NCBI GenBank assembly: GCA_030340625.1
Contig: JAOPHQ010000602.1
Location: 70,001 to 134,000, forward strand
Direction: 5' to 3'
Origin: Merluccius polli
Taxonomy: Eukaryota; Chordata; Actinopteri; Gadiformes; Merlucciidae
DNA length: 64,000 nucleotides
Part shown: positions 25,339-36,668 of the stretch, one piece after another
How positions within the stretch are numbered: the first letter of the stretch is position 1
Layout: each line of letters begins with the position of its first letter
The notes under the pieces: model-generated
Databases searched by the model: none
Told to the model about the DNA's origin: nothing
Seen by the model: the letters and a program-made list of their open reading frames with translations, nothing else
Made by a program: the position numbers and the translations under genes

Positions 25339-25929
25339 ATAACAGTGTGAATAGGTTGTCTGTAAGAGTTAAATCCTGCTTTATTGGGTGTTGCCACTTC
25401 TGGAGCAATTCTGGCTAATTGGGAGCTCACAGCAGCAGACGATCCTGTCGGTAAATTGGTGGTGCACAGAAAATGCTAATTATTTATATAAATTATGAAT
25501 GTATTTCATTTTCGGAAGTGTATTTTGATTGTTTATACTTGTATTTGACTCTGGGTGTTGTTTTGATATAAAATAAGCCACCTTTTCCTATTGTAATACT
25601 TTAATGTAAAAGCTCGTTTGTTATGTAGTTAGCTTAGCCATGTAAGCTAATAGCAGCTGTCACCACCCGTCTGCCGTTAGCCCGAACTGTTTTATTGTGC
25701 AAATACCCGACAGGCAATTCATTGTTTTGTGCGTTCATTTTAATTGAATATGATGCTAATTGCATTCTTTGCGACGCGTAAGTTATGTTTCCTTGATTAT
25801 ATTGAAATCCACTGTGCGACCGTTATTGGACTTTTTATGTTGTAGGAGAGGAATGTATAGGAAACATAGGAAAGTTATATGGAGCCGTTGCCGCCCGTCC
25901 ACCATGACCAACCGCTTTATTGTGCGAAC

Positions 25930-26205
25930 AGGAATACCCCGTCCGTAACCCACCCCGTCCGTAACAACCCACCCCGTCCGTAACAACCCACTCCGTCCGT
26001 AACAACCCACCCCGTCCGTAACAACCCACCCCGTCCGTAACCCACCCCGTCCGTAACAACCCACTCCGTCCGTAACAACCCACCCCGTCCGTAACAACCC
26101 ACTCCGTCCGTAACAACCCACCCCGTCTGTAACAACCCACCCCGTCTGTAACAACCCACCCCGTCCGTAACAACCCACCCCGTCCGTAACCCACCCCGTC
26201 TGGTG
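25930..26205 (+). repeat. 19-bp minisatellite (TAACAACCCACCCCGTCCG)
   Basis: About 15 head-to-tail copies of a 19-bp unit with CCCC/CTCC and CCG/CTG variants, interspersed with a 16-bp form lacking AAC. It lies about 0.9-1.2 kb upstream of the gpc6 start codon. A Gly-Arg-Val-rich frame on the opposite strand is a product of the repeat, not a gene. Confidence 0.92.
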
Positions 26206-26224
26206 GACGGAGGCTGGGGACCAA

Positions 26225-26425
26225 GGGGTCACACGCACGAGTGTGTGTGTGTGCGCGCGTGTACGCGTGCATGTGTGTTTGGGGTGTGTGTGCGTGCGTG
26301 CATGTGTATTTGGGGTGTGTGGGTGTGCGTGCGTGCATGTGTGTTTGGGGTGTGTGTGTGTGTACGCGCGCGTGTGTGTTTAGGGTGTGTGTGTGCGTAT
26401 GCGCGCGCGTGCATGTGTGTGTGGG
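26225..26425 (+). repeat. GT/GC minisatellite
   Basis: Imperfect units of about 45 nt contain GTGCATGTGTGTTTGGGG and runs of alternating GT/GC. Strong purine-pyrimidine alternation gives Z-DNA potential directly next to the presumed gpc6 promoter. A G run follows at about 26432-26451. Confidence 0.85.
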
Positions 26426-26429
26426 TTGG

Positions 26430-27096
26430 TTAAGGGGGGGGGGGGGGGGGGCGTTATTACGCGTGACCCACGGACGCGTCTTGGATTCCACTCCGCATTT
26501 TGCGTCCCGCTGCTCCGCGCCGCCAGCAGCAGCAGCAGCAGCAGCGCATCTGATCCGCGCTCCCCTCGCCTCTCCGCTCCAGACGGCGCAGCGGCGCACC
26601 AGAGGCTGCCTTCTCCCCCCGCCGGGCCAGCAAGTTGAGCCAAAAGGAGACCAACCTCGGGATCCGGGATCCTGATCCTCCGCCTGGGTTCGTGTTTGCA
26701 CCTCCTGTCCCCCCGCTTTACGTTGTTCGCAGTTCAGGGGTTGTTGTTGTTTTTTTTCTTTTTTATTGGGTTTGTGTTTTTTTGTTTTGTTTTATCCCGG
26801 CAGCGTCGCTTGGGGGGGAGTCTCTTATCCTCATTTTATTTCATTTTTTTGTGTACATTTGGCAGAGGCAAGACTCTTCCTCTCGGAGATGCATTGATTG
26901 GACCCTGGCCCAGTTGCGTATTAGAAGTGGCCGTCCGCACCGCTCATCGCCGCCCGGTCCACCGTACCTGCTGCTGCGGGTTTGCTGCAGGGAGGCGAGC
27001 GGGATTCAGCGAGGAGGAGGAAGAGGAGGAGGAGAGGTGGGGGGTGGTGGTGGTGGTGGTTTGGCTGGACCTCGTAGTGAAGCAAAGAAGTGGACC
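26430..27096 (+). promoter_or_regulatory. gpc6: gpc6 promoter and 5'UTR region
   Basis: CpG-rich sequence (ACGCGT, CCGCGC and similar between 26456 and 26640) grades into the sequence before the start codon. The coding frame remains open upstream of the ATG but has no in-frame ATG back to at least 26635, which supports translation starting at 27097. A two-codon upstream open frame, ATGCATTGA, lies at 26889-26897 and would be in the 5'UTR if transcription begins before it. The region contains CAG repeats, a GGA/GGT repeat just upstream of the ATG and T-rich stretches. The exact start site is unknown. Confidence 0.55.
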
Positions 27097-27247
27097 ATGT
27101 TCCGAATAGAGACCATCATCTGCACTTTTTCCGTGCTTTACGTGGCGGCGAAGGCAGACTTGAAAGCGCGGAACTGCAGCGAGGTGAGAGACGCCTGCGT
27201 CGCCAAGGGCTTCAGCTTCGCACATGTCCCTCTTCAGGAGATACCAG
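27097..27247 (+). CDS. gpc6: Glypican-6-type heparan sulfate proteoglycan, coding exon 1
   Basis: Glypicans are GPI-anchored cell-surface proteoglycans that tune Wnt, Hedgehog, BMP and FGF signalling. This exon encodes residues 1-50 plus one base. Residues 1-20 form a signal peptide: n-region MFRIET, a hydrophobic core IICTFSVLYVAA and an AKA cleavage motif, leaving a mature N-terminus DLKARNCSEV. NCSEVR and AKGFS are the conserved glypican N-terminal signature (SC-GEVR and AKGFSL in GPC6). The ATG has A at -3. The donor is CAG|GTAAGG at 27248 and the exon ends in phase 1, joining exon 2 to give EIPGEYLRV. Oddities: C34 occupies a position that is Tyr in human GPC6, and N26-C27-S28 is a potential but unusual N-glycosylation site. 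GPC4 is the alternative; the later exons favour GPC6. Confidence 0.93.
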
Positions 27248-27275
27248 GTAAGGGGGCTTCACTGGTGACCTCGTC

Positions 27276-27408
<133 letters not shown>

Positions 27409-28666
27409 CTCTGTTGACTGCAAGGAGACATACGCGCCACAATGGTTTATAAAAGTTGTGTGTGCCAAAGTGTGCTCGCTCCTCCTGAAGCGAAAAAGAA
27501 GAAAAAGTTGCCATAACCAGTGGCTATTACTGGTCTGACATCTGAACACGTTGCAAAGCCATCGCACGAAAAAAAAACAAGTGGCTATTTGAAACGGTAC
27601 CTGGGTTTTAATGCGCGGTGCGACCGAGCAAAGCGGCGCTGCGATGCCGCCGCTGATTGGAAACATAGAGATGCAATAGGAGGATTTACGACCGCACGTC
27701 ATATTGTTATAAGTTGCAATGTCGCCCATCCGAAAAAAAAACGGAACAGAAAGTTTTACACATTTTAATTCATGCGCTGCTGCTCATTGATTGAACCATC
27801 CCTACATTCAAAACTGTCTTATGTCCACCGTTATTCACAAACAGATAACATCGGGGGGGAAAAAAAGGCCCAGAAATAAGACAACTGAGCAACACACCGG
27901 GCTCGCCAAAACCCCGGGTGCGTCCTAATGCGGCGGAATGCGATGGGAGCATCATTGAGATGTTTGCAATATCTGTGTATGTGGTCAGGCCTGGTCCAGT
28001 GGTGACACATCGCAGAGGAAACGCCTGGTTTATGCTGCTGGGGAGATAAGGGGAGCGTATGGTGCATGAGTCCATCCTTTATCCGTCACAGTTCAGCGCA
28101 TCCGCTGACTGCAGGTCCGTTTCTTAATGTGATATGCACATTGCATGTTTGTATTATTCATCATAACCGAGGTGTGGACATGTTTAGTCGTTTTATTGGT
28201 TCTATTTAGTCCACATAATTAAAAAAAATGACGAAGTACCATTGCTTAAGAAGTTGAGACCACATCAGTGTAATGTAGTGTTTGGCCTATACTAATCGGT
28301 TCAAAGAGCCTAATCCATTTTAAAGGCTGCGGTGATGAAGTACAACTGTTAATATTTATGACTTCATGAATATAGTATTTCAAAGGAGTAATTTGGGGTC
28401 ATAGTTCCTTCCTCTTCGCGGCGTCTAGTTAGTGTTGTGCAGTTGTTATAGTCATGCTTCAAATCCCACGACTGTCTCGCTACAGCAGGAAACCTGGCAC
28501 CAGTAAAAGGCTGCATATTTGATAACAGACACACCTGTTCATAGATGGCACGGATACCTCACTGATTAAATCCTCCAGATGTATGGTTTTGACATCACAT
28601 CTAATCTACAAAATGAGAGAAAAATAAAATTATATCTCTGACTCTGAATGTGTTGGTCCCTCTATG

Positions 28667-28677
28667 GGGGGGGGGGG
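28667..28677 (+). repeat. Short poly-G tract
   Basis: A run of about 11 G, of little note beyond possible length error. Confidence 0.7.
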
Positions 28678-28850
28678 CACTTCAGATTGTATCCCCTTCT
28701 ATGAATGAATCATAACCCTATAGGTCTGTTGTGGTGCCGGTAATGCATTTTTAACACGTCAGCGGGTTTACACAACAGTGGGGAATGCCCTTCATGCTTT
28801 TGATTTAACAGGTGTTGTCAATCACATGTGTAAGCAAGCACATCCACCCT

Positions 28851-30112
28851 CCACAGATGAAACCAGTAGAAACACAGAGACAAGAAGTAGAACTCACAAT
28901 GAAACCAGTAGAAACACAGAGACAAGAAGTAGGCCTCACAATGAAACCAGTAGAAACACAGAGACAAGAAGTAGGCCTCACAATGAAACCAGTAGAAACA
29001 CAGAGACAAGAAGTAGGCCTCACAATGAAACCAGTAGAAACACAGAGACAAGAAGTAGGCCTCACAATGAAACCAGTAGAAACACAGAGACAACAAGTAG
29101 GCCTCACAATGAAACCAGTAGAAACACAGAGACAAGAAGTAGGCCTCACAATGAAACCAGTAGAAACACAGAGACAAGAAGTAGGGCTCACAATAAAACC
29201 AGTAGAAACACAGAGACAAGAAGTAGGGCTCACAATGAAACCAGTAGAAGCACTAAGACAAGAAGTAGGCTTCACCATGAAACCAGTAGAAACACCTAGA
29301 CGAGAAGTAGGCCTCACAATGAAACCAGTAGAAACAGAGACGAGAAGTAGGCCTCACAATAAAACCAGTAGAAACACCTAGACGAGAAGTAGGCCTCACA
29401 ATAAAACCAGTAGAAACACTGAGACAAGAAGTAGGCCTCACAATGAAACCAGTAGAAACACTGATACAAGAAGTAGGCCTCTCAATGAAAGAAACACTGA
29501 GACGAGAAGTAGCCCTCACAATGACACCAGTAGAAACACTGAGACGAGAAGTAGGGCTCACAATGAAACCAGTAGAAACACCTAGACGAGAAGTAGGGCT
29601 CACAATGAAACCAGTAGAAACACCTAGACAAGAAGTAGGCCTCACAATGAAACCAGTAGAAACACGAGACGAGAAGTAGGCCTCACCATAAAACCAGTAG
29701 AAACACGAGACGAGAAGTAGGCCTCACAATGAAACCAGTAGAAACGCGAGACGAGATTAGGGCTCACAATGAAACCAGTAGAAAGACCTAGATGAGAAGT
29801 AGGCCACAATAAAACCAGTAGAAACACTGAGACGAGAAGTAGGCCTCACAATGAAACCAGTAGAAACACTGAGACGAGAAGTAGGCCTCACAATGACACC
29901 AGTAGAAACACTGAGACGAGAAGTAGGCCTCACAATGAAACCAGTGGAAACACCTAGACGAGAAGTAGGGCTCACAATGAAACCAGTAGAAACACCTAGA
30001 CAAGAAGTAGGCCTCACAATGAAACCAGTAGAAACACGAGACGAGAAGTAGGCCTCACAATAAAACCAGTCGAAACTGTGAGACAAGAAGTAGGCCTCAC
30101 AATGAAACCAGC
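28851..30112 (+). repeat. 42-bp minisatellite, about 30 copies
   Basis: The unit is about 42 bp (core AAACCAGTAGAAACAC, then AGACAAGAAGTAGGCCTCAC). The left third is homogeneous with CACAGAGACAAG units. The right part mixes CACCTAGACGAG, CACTGAGACGAG and CACGAGACGAG variants. Because 42 is a multiple of three, several frames on both strands stay open for 130-190 codons. Being open on both strands with perfect periodicity argues against coding. Confidence 0.95.
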
Positions 30113-30502
30113 TGGCTCTTAAAGGGTCAACGATGTTCACAATCCTCAATATTGCTTCCATGTTTCACATAAATCTCAGCATGATGAACGTTTAGTTTCT
30201 AGTTGTCTTTTCTCTTTAAGTCATTAAAAATAAATAAAAGTAGTTAGTTGAGTGGAAAATTGTTTGAACGTACTACTTATGTGAGAGGGATAGCCCTTCA
30301 ACCCTATGTGTTAAAAGAGACTCAAATGCTTTAGTTAAGGCTATATGTCCGTACTCGTGTAGATATCCAGTGGGAAGTTAATAGCAAAGCACTTCTGGAT
30401 TCCTTGACCTTTCTGGGCCTCGGCCCAAAGAAGTTTATTTTATTGGCTTCATTATGATTGTTATGTTGGCTATTGTTTCAGACTGCCTTCCAGCGAATAA
30501 GA

Positions 30503-30654
<152 letters not shown>

Positions 30655-31689
30655 ATCATCCATTTTAACTATTCAACTATTAACTATTAGTCGTCCATCT
30701 GTGGACACGTGGCTTCCAGAAATACAAAGGCCCTGTGCTGGGGTGGTATCACGTAGGGACTTGTGATACGGCTGAAGGAGAGGGGTGTTTGTGTTAAACT
30801 GTTGTGGAAAGTGGGTGTATTTAAATGGATGATTCACAGAGACTTTGCCAAGGAGACCACAAATCCCATTGACCGTCTTAATTCCCCCTCTGATTAGATA
30901 AGAGGAATGCGTCTAATGTGTCCAGTCATGTACATGACTTAATGCCACAAAAACATTACAAGAACAGCAACGCCTTCATGAAAACAACATTTGTCTTGAG
31001 TTTTTTCACATCGTCTTCGCTAAAGATAATTTTGCATTCATTTGTATTCAATGGCTTGACACAAAGCAGTGACAAATTGTCAACCATTATATCTTCTCCC
31101 AATGTGTTTTCACTACTTTTATTTTAGATTGTCAATCACAACAAGGTGGAATATTTTACTATACCACAATCATGACACATGGAAGAGAGAGTGCCATCAT
31201 CATGACACATCTTAAAGAGCTATTTTGAGACGTGAACAATTATATATCATAACAATGTATTACATTATAATTACGATTTATTTATCTTCGGAGGACAGAC
31301 GTGAGCGGTGTGTCTCCTCCAACCTATTGTCTTCTCCTCACACACAATGGCAAACCCGTACAAATGCCGCGGATGTGGAAGTGATCAAGTGAGAGCGCTG
31401 CGGCTGGCAGCAGAACGGCTGCTGTCAGAGCCTGTGGCAGGCAAGCTGGGGCCCCTGACTTGTGTCTTCGGGCCTGGGGGCCTGGGGGGCCTGGGGGCCG
31501 GGCCTCCAGGCTGTCAACGCTTACATTGTGTCTGTCCTCAGGATCATGGGAGAAGCATAACCCCGTGGAATGTGTGTACCGGATCTGGAGCTGACCCGAA
31601 GTTTCTGCTCCTGTGCCTGCAGGGGTCTCATCCGGACCGTACATATGTAGCTCACTTACGGTTCACTTAAATATAAGGCTCAGGGGTCA

Positions 31690-31930
31690 CACGGTCATTT
31701 TTCTAAGCTGTGGTTGAGCAGTTGCAGATGCAGAGCTTCTGCGTCCGTGCCTCAATCTTCCTTGTACATACACTATGACTATAGAGTAAAAAAAACACAG
31801 TAATTATGTACAAAAATGAGTCCGGTGCACAGAGGCAAAGAAACAAGAGTCATTTTTAGCTGTGGTAACGGTTGCAGATGTGGCGCTACGGAGCGTCTGT
31901 GCCTTCAGTCTTTTCCTTCGGTCTTATTTG
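31690..31930 (+). repeat. Diverged tandem duplication
   Basis: Two successive copies share GTCATTTTT, AGCTGTGGT, GTTGCAGATG, a GCGTCCGTGCCT/GCGTCTGTGCCT block and CTTGTACATA/TTTGTACATA in the same order, about 150 bp apart. No function is recognised. Confidence 0.5.
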
Positions 31931-33089
31931 TACATATTTAAGCAAGCTGTCACCCAGTCACATCTCTGCCCGTCTTAGGCGATGGCAGAAACAAGCCTGC
32001 GTTCACACCCGGCCTTGTTTGACTCTGAGTTGCTGCACGGTGATTCACCTAATGCCTGAGAGGTGACAACGGCGAGGCTATTCGCCGGAAGGAGTGAGTG
32101 ACAGACAACACGACTCGCGCTAGAGCTTTTCCCCTGTTTCCTATCATTGAATGCCTTTTCTCTAACGGCTGCAGCAGCCCCGGCAGACAAGTCACGAAGA
32201 TGGGACAGAAATAATGACGGCTCGTATCATTTCTGTGATTCTTGGCCACCCCCGCGAACGGGCGAATGATTTCGGTGTTTAAGTGTGTAAATGTATGTCA
32301 TGGCTTTGGGCCTGTCATTGCAGGTAGTGGAAAGGATTTAAAGCAGGAGCTCAGTAGGTGTGCCTTCTGACAGAGTGGCTGAGTGTGTTTCTATGGCTTT
32401 AGCTCCCCATTGCAGACGTCAGTATTTTTTAAGTTGTGTTCTGCATCACATTGTTAGCAGATTATTACAACTTCCTGTCTGTCACAGAAATACCAAGATG
32501 GCTCTCAAACTGAAATCCTAGCGCTTTCTATTCGGAGACCCCGAAAGATATCTATATTTTGAACTTGTTAATAGGACTTCTAGTAGCGACAGCGATTGTT
32601 GAGGATTATGTCGGCTAACGTGTGATGGGAACGTTTCTGTGATGCGATGGTAATAGTTCCTATTTCCGCAGCACCAAGGAATTTCTGAAATACTCCTGTC
32701 ACCCGCCATCAATCACATTCATGAATGCCAAAATGGCTTCGTGATGGGATTTGTCTACGGGTGTTCCCTCTCCAAGCATCATGAATCATGGCCTCACACT
32801 CAGAGCTAGCATCTCAGAGCTACAGCAAAGACACACACACACACAGACACACACCAGATAACAATCGACTGGAAACATAGCAAACAGCCCCAGCCAAGGG
32901 AAGCTCTGCTGTAGTTGCGGTGGTGGTAGTGGTGTTTGTTGTTGTTGTTGTCGCTGTGGTTGCTGGTGTATCGAGTTGATTAGGAGATACATCATACTTT
33001 GTCTGTCGGTGCATGCCTTGGGTGACGCAGGATAATTAACGTTCTGCAGGAATGTTCATTTTGCTGAAGCACTTCAATTGACTTTTTAA

Positions 33090-33300
33090 TCATTTAGCAG
33101 AAGCTTTTAACCAAAGCGACTCCCTTTGGATAAAACAGACTTTACATTGTTTTAGGCACATGCCATTTATGTATTTAATAGGGTTAGCGAGATGCCCACT
33201 GGTAGACGGAAAAAGACTGTGGACGTTGGGGTTGGAGCCTATCTTTTGGCAGGGAATCGAGCGCCCCTCACTGCCACTATATTGTCCTGAGTGCAGTAAC
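33090..33300 (+). repeat. Fragments resembling teleost SINE tails
   Basis: TTTAGCAGAAGCTTTTAACC followed by AAAGCGACTC matches a motif very common in fish interspersed repeats. Further right, GGGAATCGAGCGCCCC resembles an inverted B box. Boundaries are approximate. Confidence 0.4.
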
Positions 33301-34759
33301 CCCGTAATAAATCTAAACTCTGTGGGACTCTGAATGTGTTTAGTCTCTGCTCAGACAAGTGCATACTTTGTTAGGAGGACGTTAAAGCGCTGGTTCTCTC
33401 TGTGACCTGTGCGTGTCTGTCTGTCTCTCTCTGTCTGTCTGTTCATTCAGAGAATGCGAATGAGCTTATGCAGAAGTTATGGGAAGACTGGGTCCTTCTC
33501 ACTGCATGGTTCTCAGGACTCCTCTGAGAACCAGCGATCATTTCTCAACTCAACACAGTTTTTTAAGGGGGGATTTTGGATGATGTTTAGTACTGTGTTG
33601 TTTTCGGTTTGTCTCACAAAAAACAAACAAGAAACATGTGTTTGTATTCGGAAATCAGTGGGTCATAAGGTGAACATTGGGACTATAAATGGTGTGCTAG
33701 AGTTGAGTTTCTTGGCAGTAAAGTGATTTTCCTAATTACAATTAAAGAAAATATTGGTCTGTTAAAGTTTTTAGTATTTTTTTATATTTGTTCCAGTTGG
33801 ACAAATAGCATAAGCTTGACAAATGTTTTGTAGGCTAATGTTGGTAATCACATTTGTCACATGGCTTTTTAAGTAAATGTGGAATGCAACACAAGTCAAT
33901 ATTTATTTATTGTCAAACTACCGTAAATCAGAAAAGAATCTACAGTGAGCTAGGGAGCAGTTTAAAGATATTCTCCTGAGACGTGTTGCAATCGCCTGCT
34001 TTATGGTTCAAGAAACGATTTCAAATGTGAAAGACTTTCTGTTGTCAACAAGCAACAGAATTTATGCATCTTGATGCATTAGCATTCGCACCAGCTGTGC
34101 TATTTAATTATAGTCAGAACATCAAAAATAACGATGTGGAATGATCTGGAATGGAGAAATACAACGTTTAGAAAGTAACAAAATTAAAAAGTAACCTCAT
34201 TGTACTCCGGTGGGCTCTATCATGAACTGACGTGTGTAAATGGTTCCTAGACAACCTTTAAAACATATACTGGAAATACTGAAACACACTTTCGACACAT
34301 GCTAACACACACACACACGCATTGACAGTGACAGATCATTGAGAGATGGTTTTGATGTGTGTCGTTTCATTAATATCTGATCGGATTGGTGGCTTTTTTT
34401 TCCCTCTGGCTGCCATGTTTCCCTATATGTGTGATCTGCCAGTCAAAAGTTCCAGCCACCATGAAACAAAGCCCCCTCAAATGCCTCATTGCTGTCGTTT
34501 AATCTATCTTTAGTGCCATGTCTGCCGCTTCCATCTTGTTGACAACGTCTGACTAGACAAGATATGCAACTCGAGATTTCTCCTTCACACTGAGGCCTCC
34601 GCCGCCTTCGCACCAACGCAGGCTTATTTTTTACAAGAGGCCACACTGCAATGTGTTTATTGGGAAGGAGGCTATGCTGTGTCTGGCTATGCCGTGTGTC
34701 TCTCCCCCCCGCCCCCCCACACATCACACCCCACCCCTAGGGACAGGAATCGGCGGGCA

Positions 34760-34990
34760 CCTCTGCATATTACAAAGATTTTTGAGTGCCGATACGATAT
34801 GTATTGCGATTCTGTAAATATTGCGATTCTGTAGGTATCGCGATACGATAGAGATTTTTTTGTGCGATTTTGTATTTTGTGTGGTTTAACGTTGGGGTTC
34901 AACAGGATGAACGTCGCCGAACCCAACGCAACGTTAGTTGATGCAAATCGACTATTGGCGAACATGCCACTAGCGCCCACTGTAGGGCGG
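34760..34990 (+). repeat. Fragment of a fish DNA-element family (GCGATACGAT type)
   Basis: The sequence is rich in CGATACGATATGTATTGCGA and a doubled ATTGCGATTCTGTA, a pattern seen in widespread teleost nonautonomous DNA elements. The ends are not clear. Confidence 0.35.
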
Positions 34991-35379
34991 TACCATTGAT
35001 ACGTTTCCACTAAGTTACGTTGACGTTTGTGGATCGATTTTTGAGGCAACCTGACAATCCCAGTATTGCGGAAGCAAAGAATCCTCTTTCTCACATAAAG
35101 AGATTGTATTCCCCCCCGCCACATCCCTACTCCACACCCCACCCCACCGCCACCAAGAGCCCAGGCGAGGGAGCTGAGTGCGGGGACACTTGCCGCTCGC
35201 GCTGTAAGAAGGCATCCGGGCCGCTAACAGGGCCCAGGGCCGGCGAGCTAAACTGTAAATGCTGAGTGAAAGGTAATGATCAGTTGAGATCTCAAGGACC
35301 TTCACGTCGCTTTCTGCAAACGCACACACACATGCAGACGCACACGCACACACACCAGCTGCTGCTGTGGAGTGTCAGT

Positions 35380-35446
35380 GTAGTCTCTCTCTCTCTGCCG
35401 CTCTCTCTCCCACTCTTCCTCCCTCCCTCCCTCCCTCCCTCCCTGC
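35380..35446 (+). repeat. (TC)n and (CCTC)n microsatellites
   Basis: A short TC run is followed by about seven CCTC units. Confidence 0.85.
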
Positions 35447-36642
35447 CAGCCATGCTCCAGTTAGCAAGTTGACAGAGAAAAGTTGCTGGCTGGCTCACAC
35501 GCCCCCCCCAGTCGATCTTGGGGGGGTTTCTAGGCGAGCTGCCCATGTGTGTATCAAGTATCTGCTGTGGTCTTCTCAATCCTCCACCAGGCTTTTTATT
35601 ACACACTCCTCAATAAATATCAAAGGCAGACGTAGCGCTACGTATGCTGGTTATGCGGCGCTTGTCATTGCGAAACGCCCTGTGCACGGCGGGATGGGCA
35701 ACATGTACATTAATCTCAACTGTGATAATATTGGCCCACCTTGCAGAATACATGCGTATTTTGCGTCTCGTTAATAGTCCGGTTTGTCTGCATTAGGACA
35801 GCTTGTTCGTAGTAATGATATCATTTGTCGCATTCATGGCATTAGCTAAGTGGATTATAATTTGCAATATTTTCCGAGGCCAGACATATACTTGCATCTT
35901 GGTATACAAAATTAATTGACACAATTGAGGACATAGGCCTACTTTGTTTTCTTTGACAAAATATTGTTGGTATTGTTATGCAAATGTCCCTGCATAAATA
36001 CATATATATTTTAGCAAAATTGCTGTCTTTTTGTTTCCCCATATAGTTTTTACTTGTTTATTTTTCTTTTTCCACCATTTGTTTTTGTTCTATTATGCAT
36101 GCTGGGTTTTTTACAAAGCAAACTTCAGTGGAGGATCCTGACACATTGGGAAATTTGACATACTTGAAACAGCCCCTCCATCTTTATTCCTGTCTTTTTC
36201 CATTTCCATTTTTTTTCCGGCCCTTCGCGTCTGCTCCCCTGAGAATGTGGAAAAACCACCATTGTACCACACTTCCTTTATTGTCTGCTGTTTAATGTCG
36301 GCGAGGGAGATATCTCTCTTCAGCCTGAACCCATTCACACAAGGACACACGCTCCTCGGCACCAACCTGCCAAGCACTGGGCCATGTCTTTCATTAGGAC
36401 TTGTGGCATGACCTGGAATCTGATAGGAATATTGTAATTCTGTCTCCATTGACGCACGTCTGGATTCTTTTCACCGCGACCCTTCAGCTTTTCTGTACAC
36501 AAAATCCTCAGGAGGTGTTATCATACAAGGGGGGTGGGGGCATGGAGAAGGTTGCATAGACCCATGCTAATATTTTCAAAACTTTTGAATAATTTTCATA
36601 TCCCTCTAGAAGATACAATCTTAACAACCTTCTCTTTTTCGA

Positions 36643-36668
36643 CCCCCCCCCCCCCCCCCCCCCCCCCC
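36643..36668 (+). repeat. Poly-C tract
   Basis: About 26 consecutive C. Length is unreliable. Confidence 0.85.

Larger units (their letters stand above)
10125..26430. other. Intergenic region between miR-17~92 and gpc6
   Basis: About 16 kb with no exon I can support. I looked for glypican-5 signatures, which would be expected here from the human gene order, and found none. The region contains dispersed repeats, miniature DNA elements, microsatellites and hairpins that are listed separately. A few non-repetitive A/T-rich stretches with homeobox-like ATTA/TAAT or octamer motifs (for example about 13140-13270 and 24950-25020) look like possible conserved non-coding elements, but this needs a cross-species alignment. 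Confidence 0.6.

Noticed and set aside
10125..26430. A GPC5 exon between the cluster and gpc6
   Set aside because: No frame encodes any GPC5-like cysteine-rich block; a degenerate remnant cannot be excluded by eye.
25783..26701. Minus-strand 288-codon Gly-Arg-Val-rich frame
   Set aside because: It is the translation of the 19-bp minisatellite and the GT/GC tract and has no homology signature.
26635..27096. N-terminal extension of the glypican frame upstream of 27097
   Set aside because: The frame is open but has no in-frame ATG, and starting at 27097 gives a proper signal peptide.
28778..29381. Open frames of 170-190 codons with repeating KPVETQRQEVGLT-like units
   Set aside because: They follow from a 42-bp tandem repeat whose length is a multiple of three; several frames on both strands are open, so there is no evidence of coding.
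31308..31670. 120-codon frame with CRGCGSDQVRALRL
   Set aside because: A short single-exon frame in gpc6 intron 1; it resembles no protein I recognise and is GC-rich by composition.
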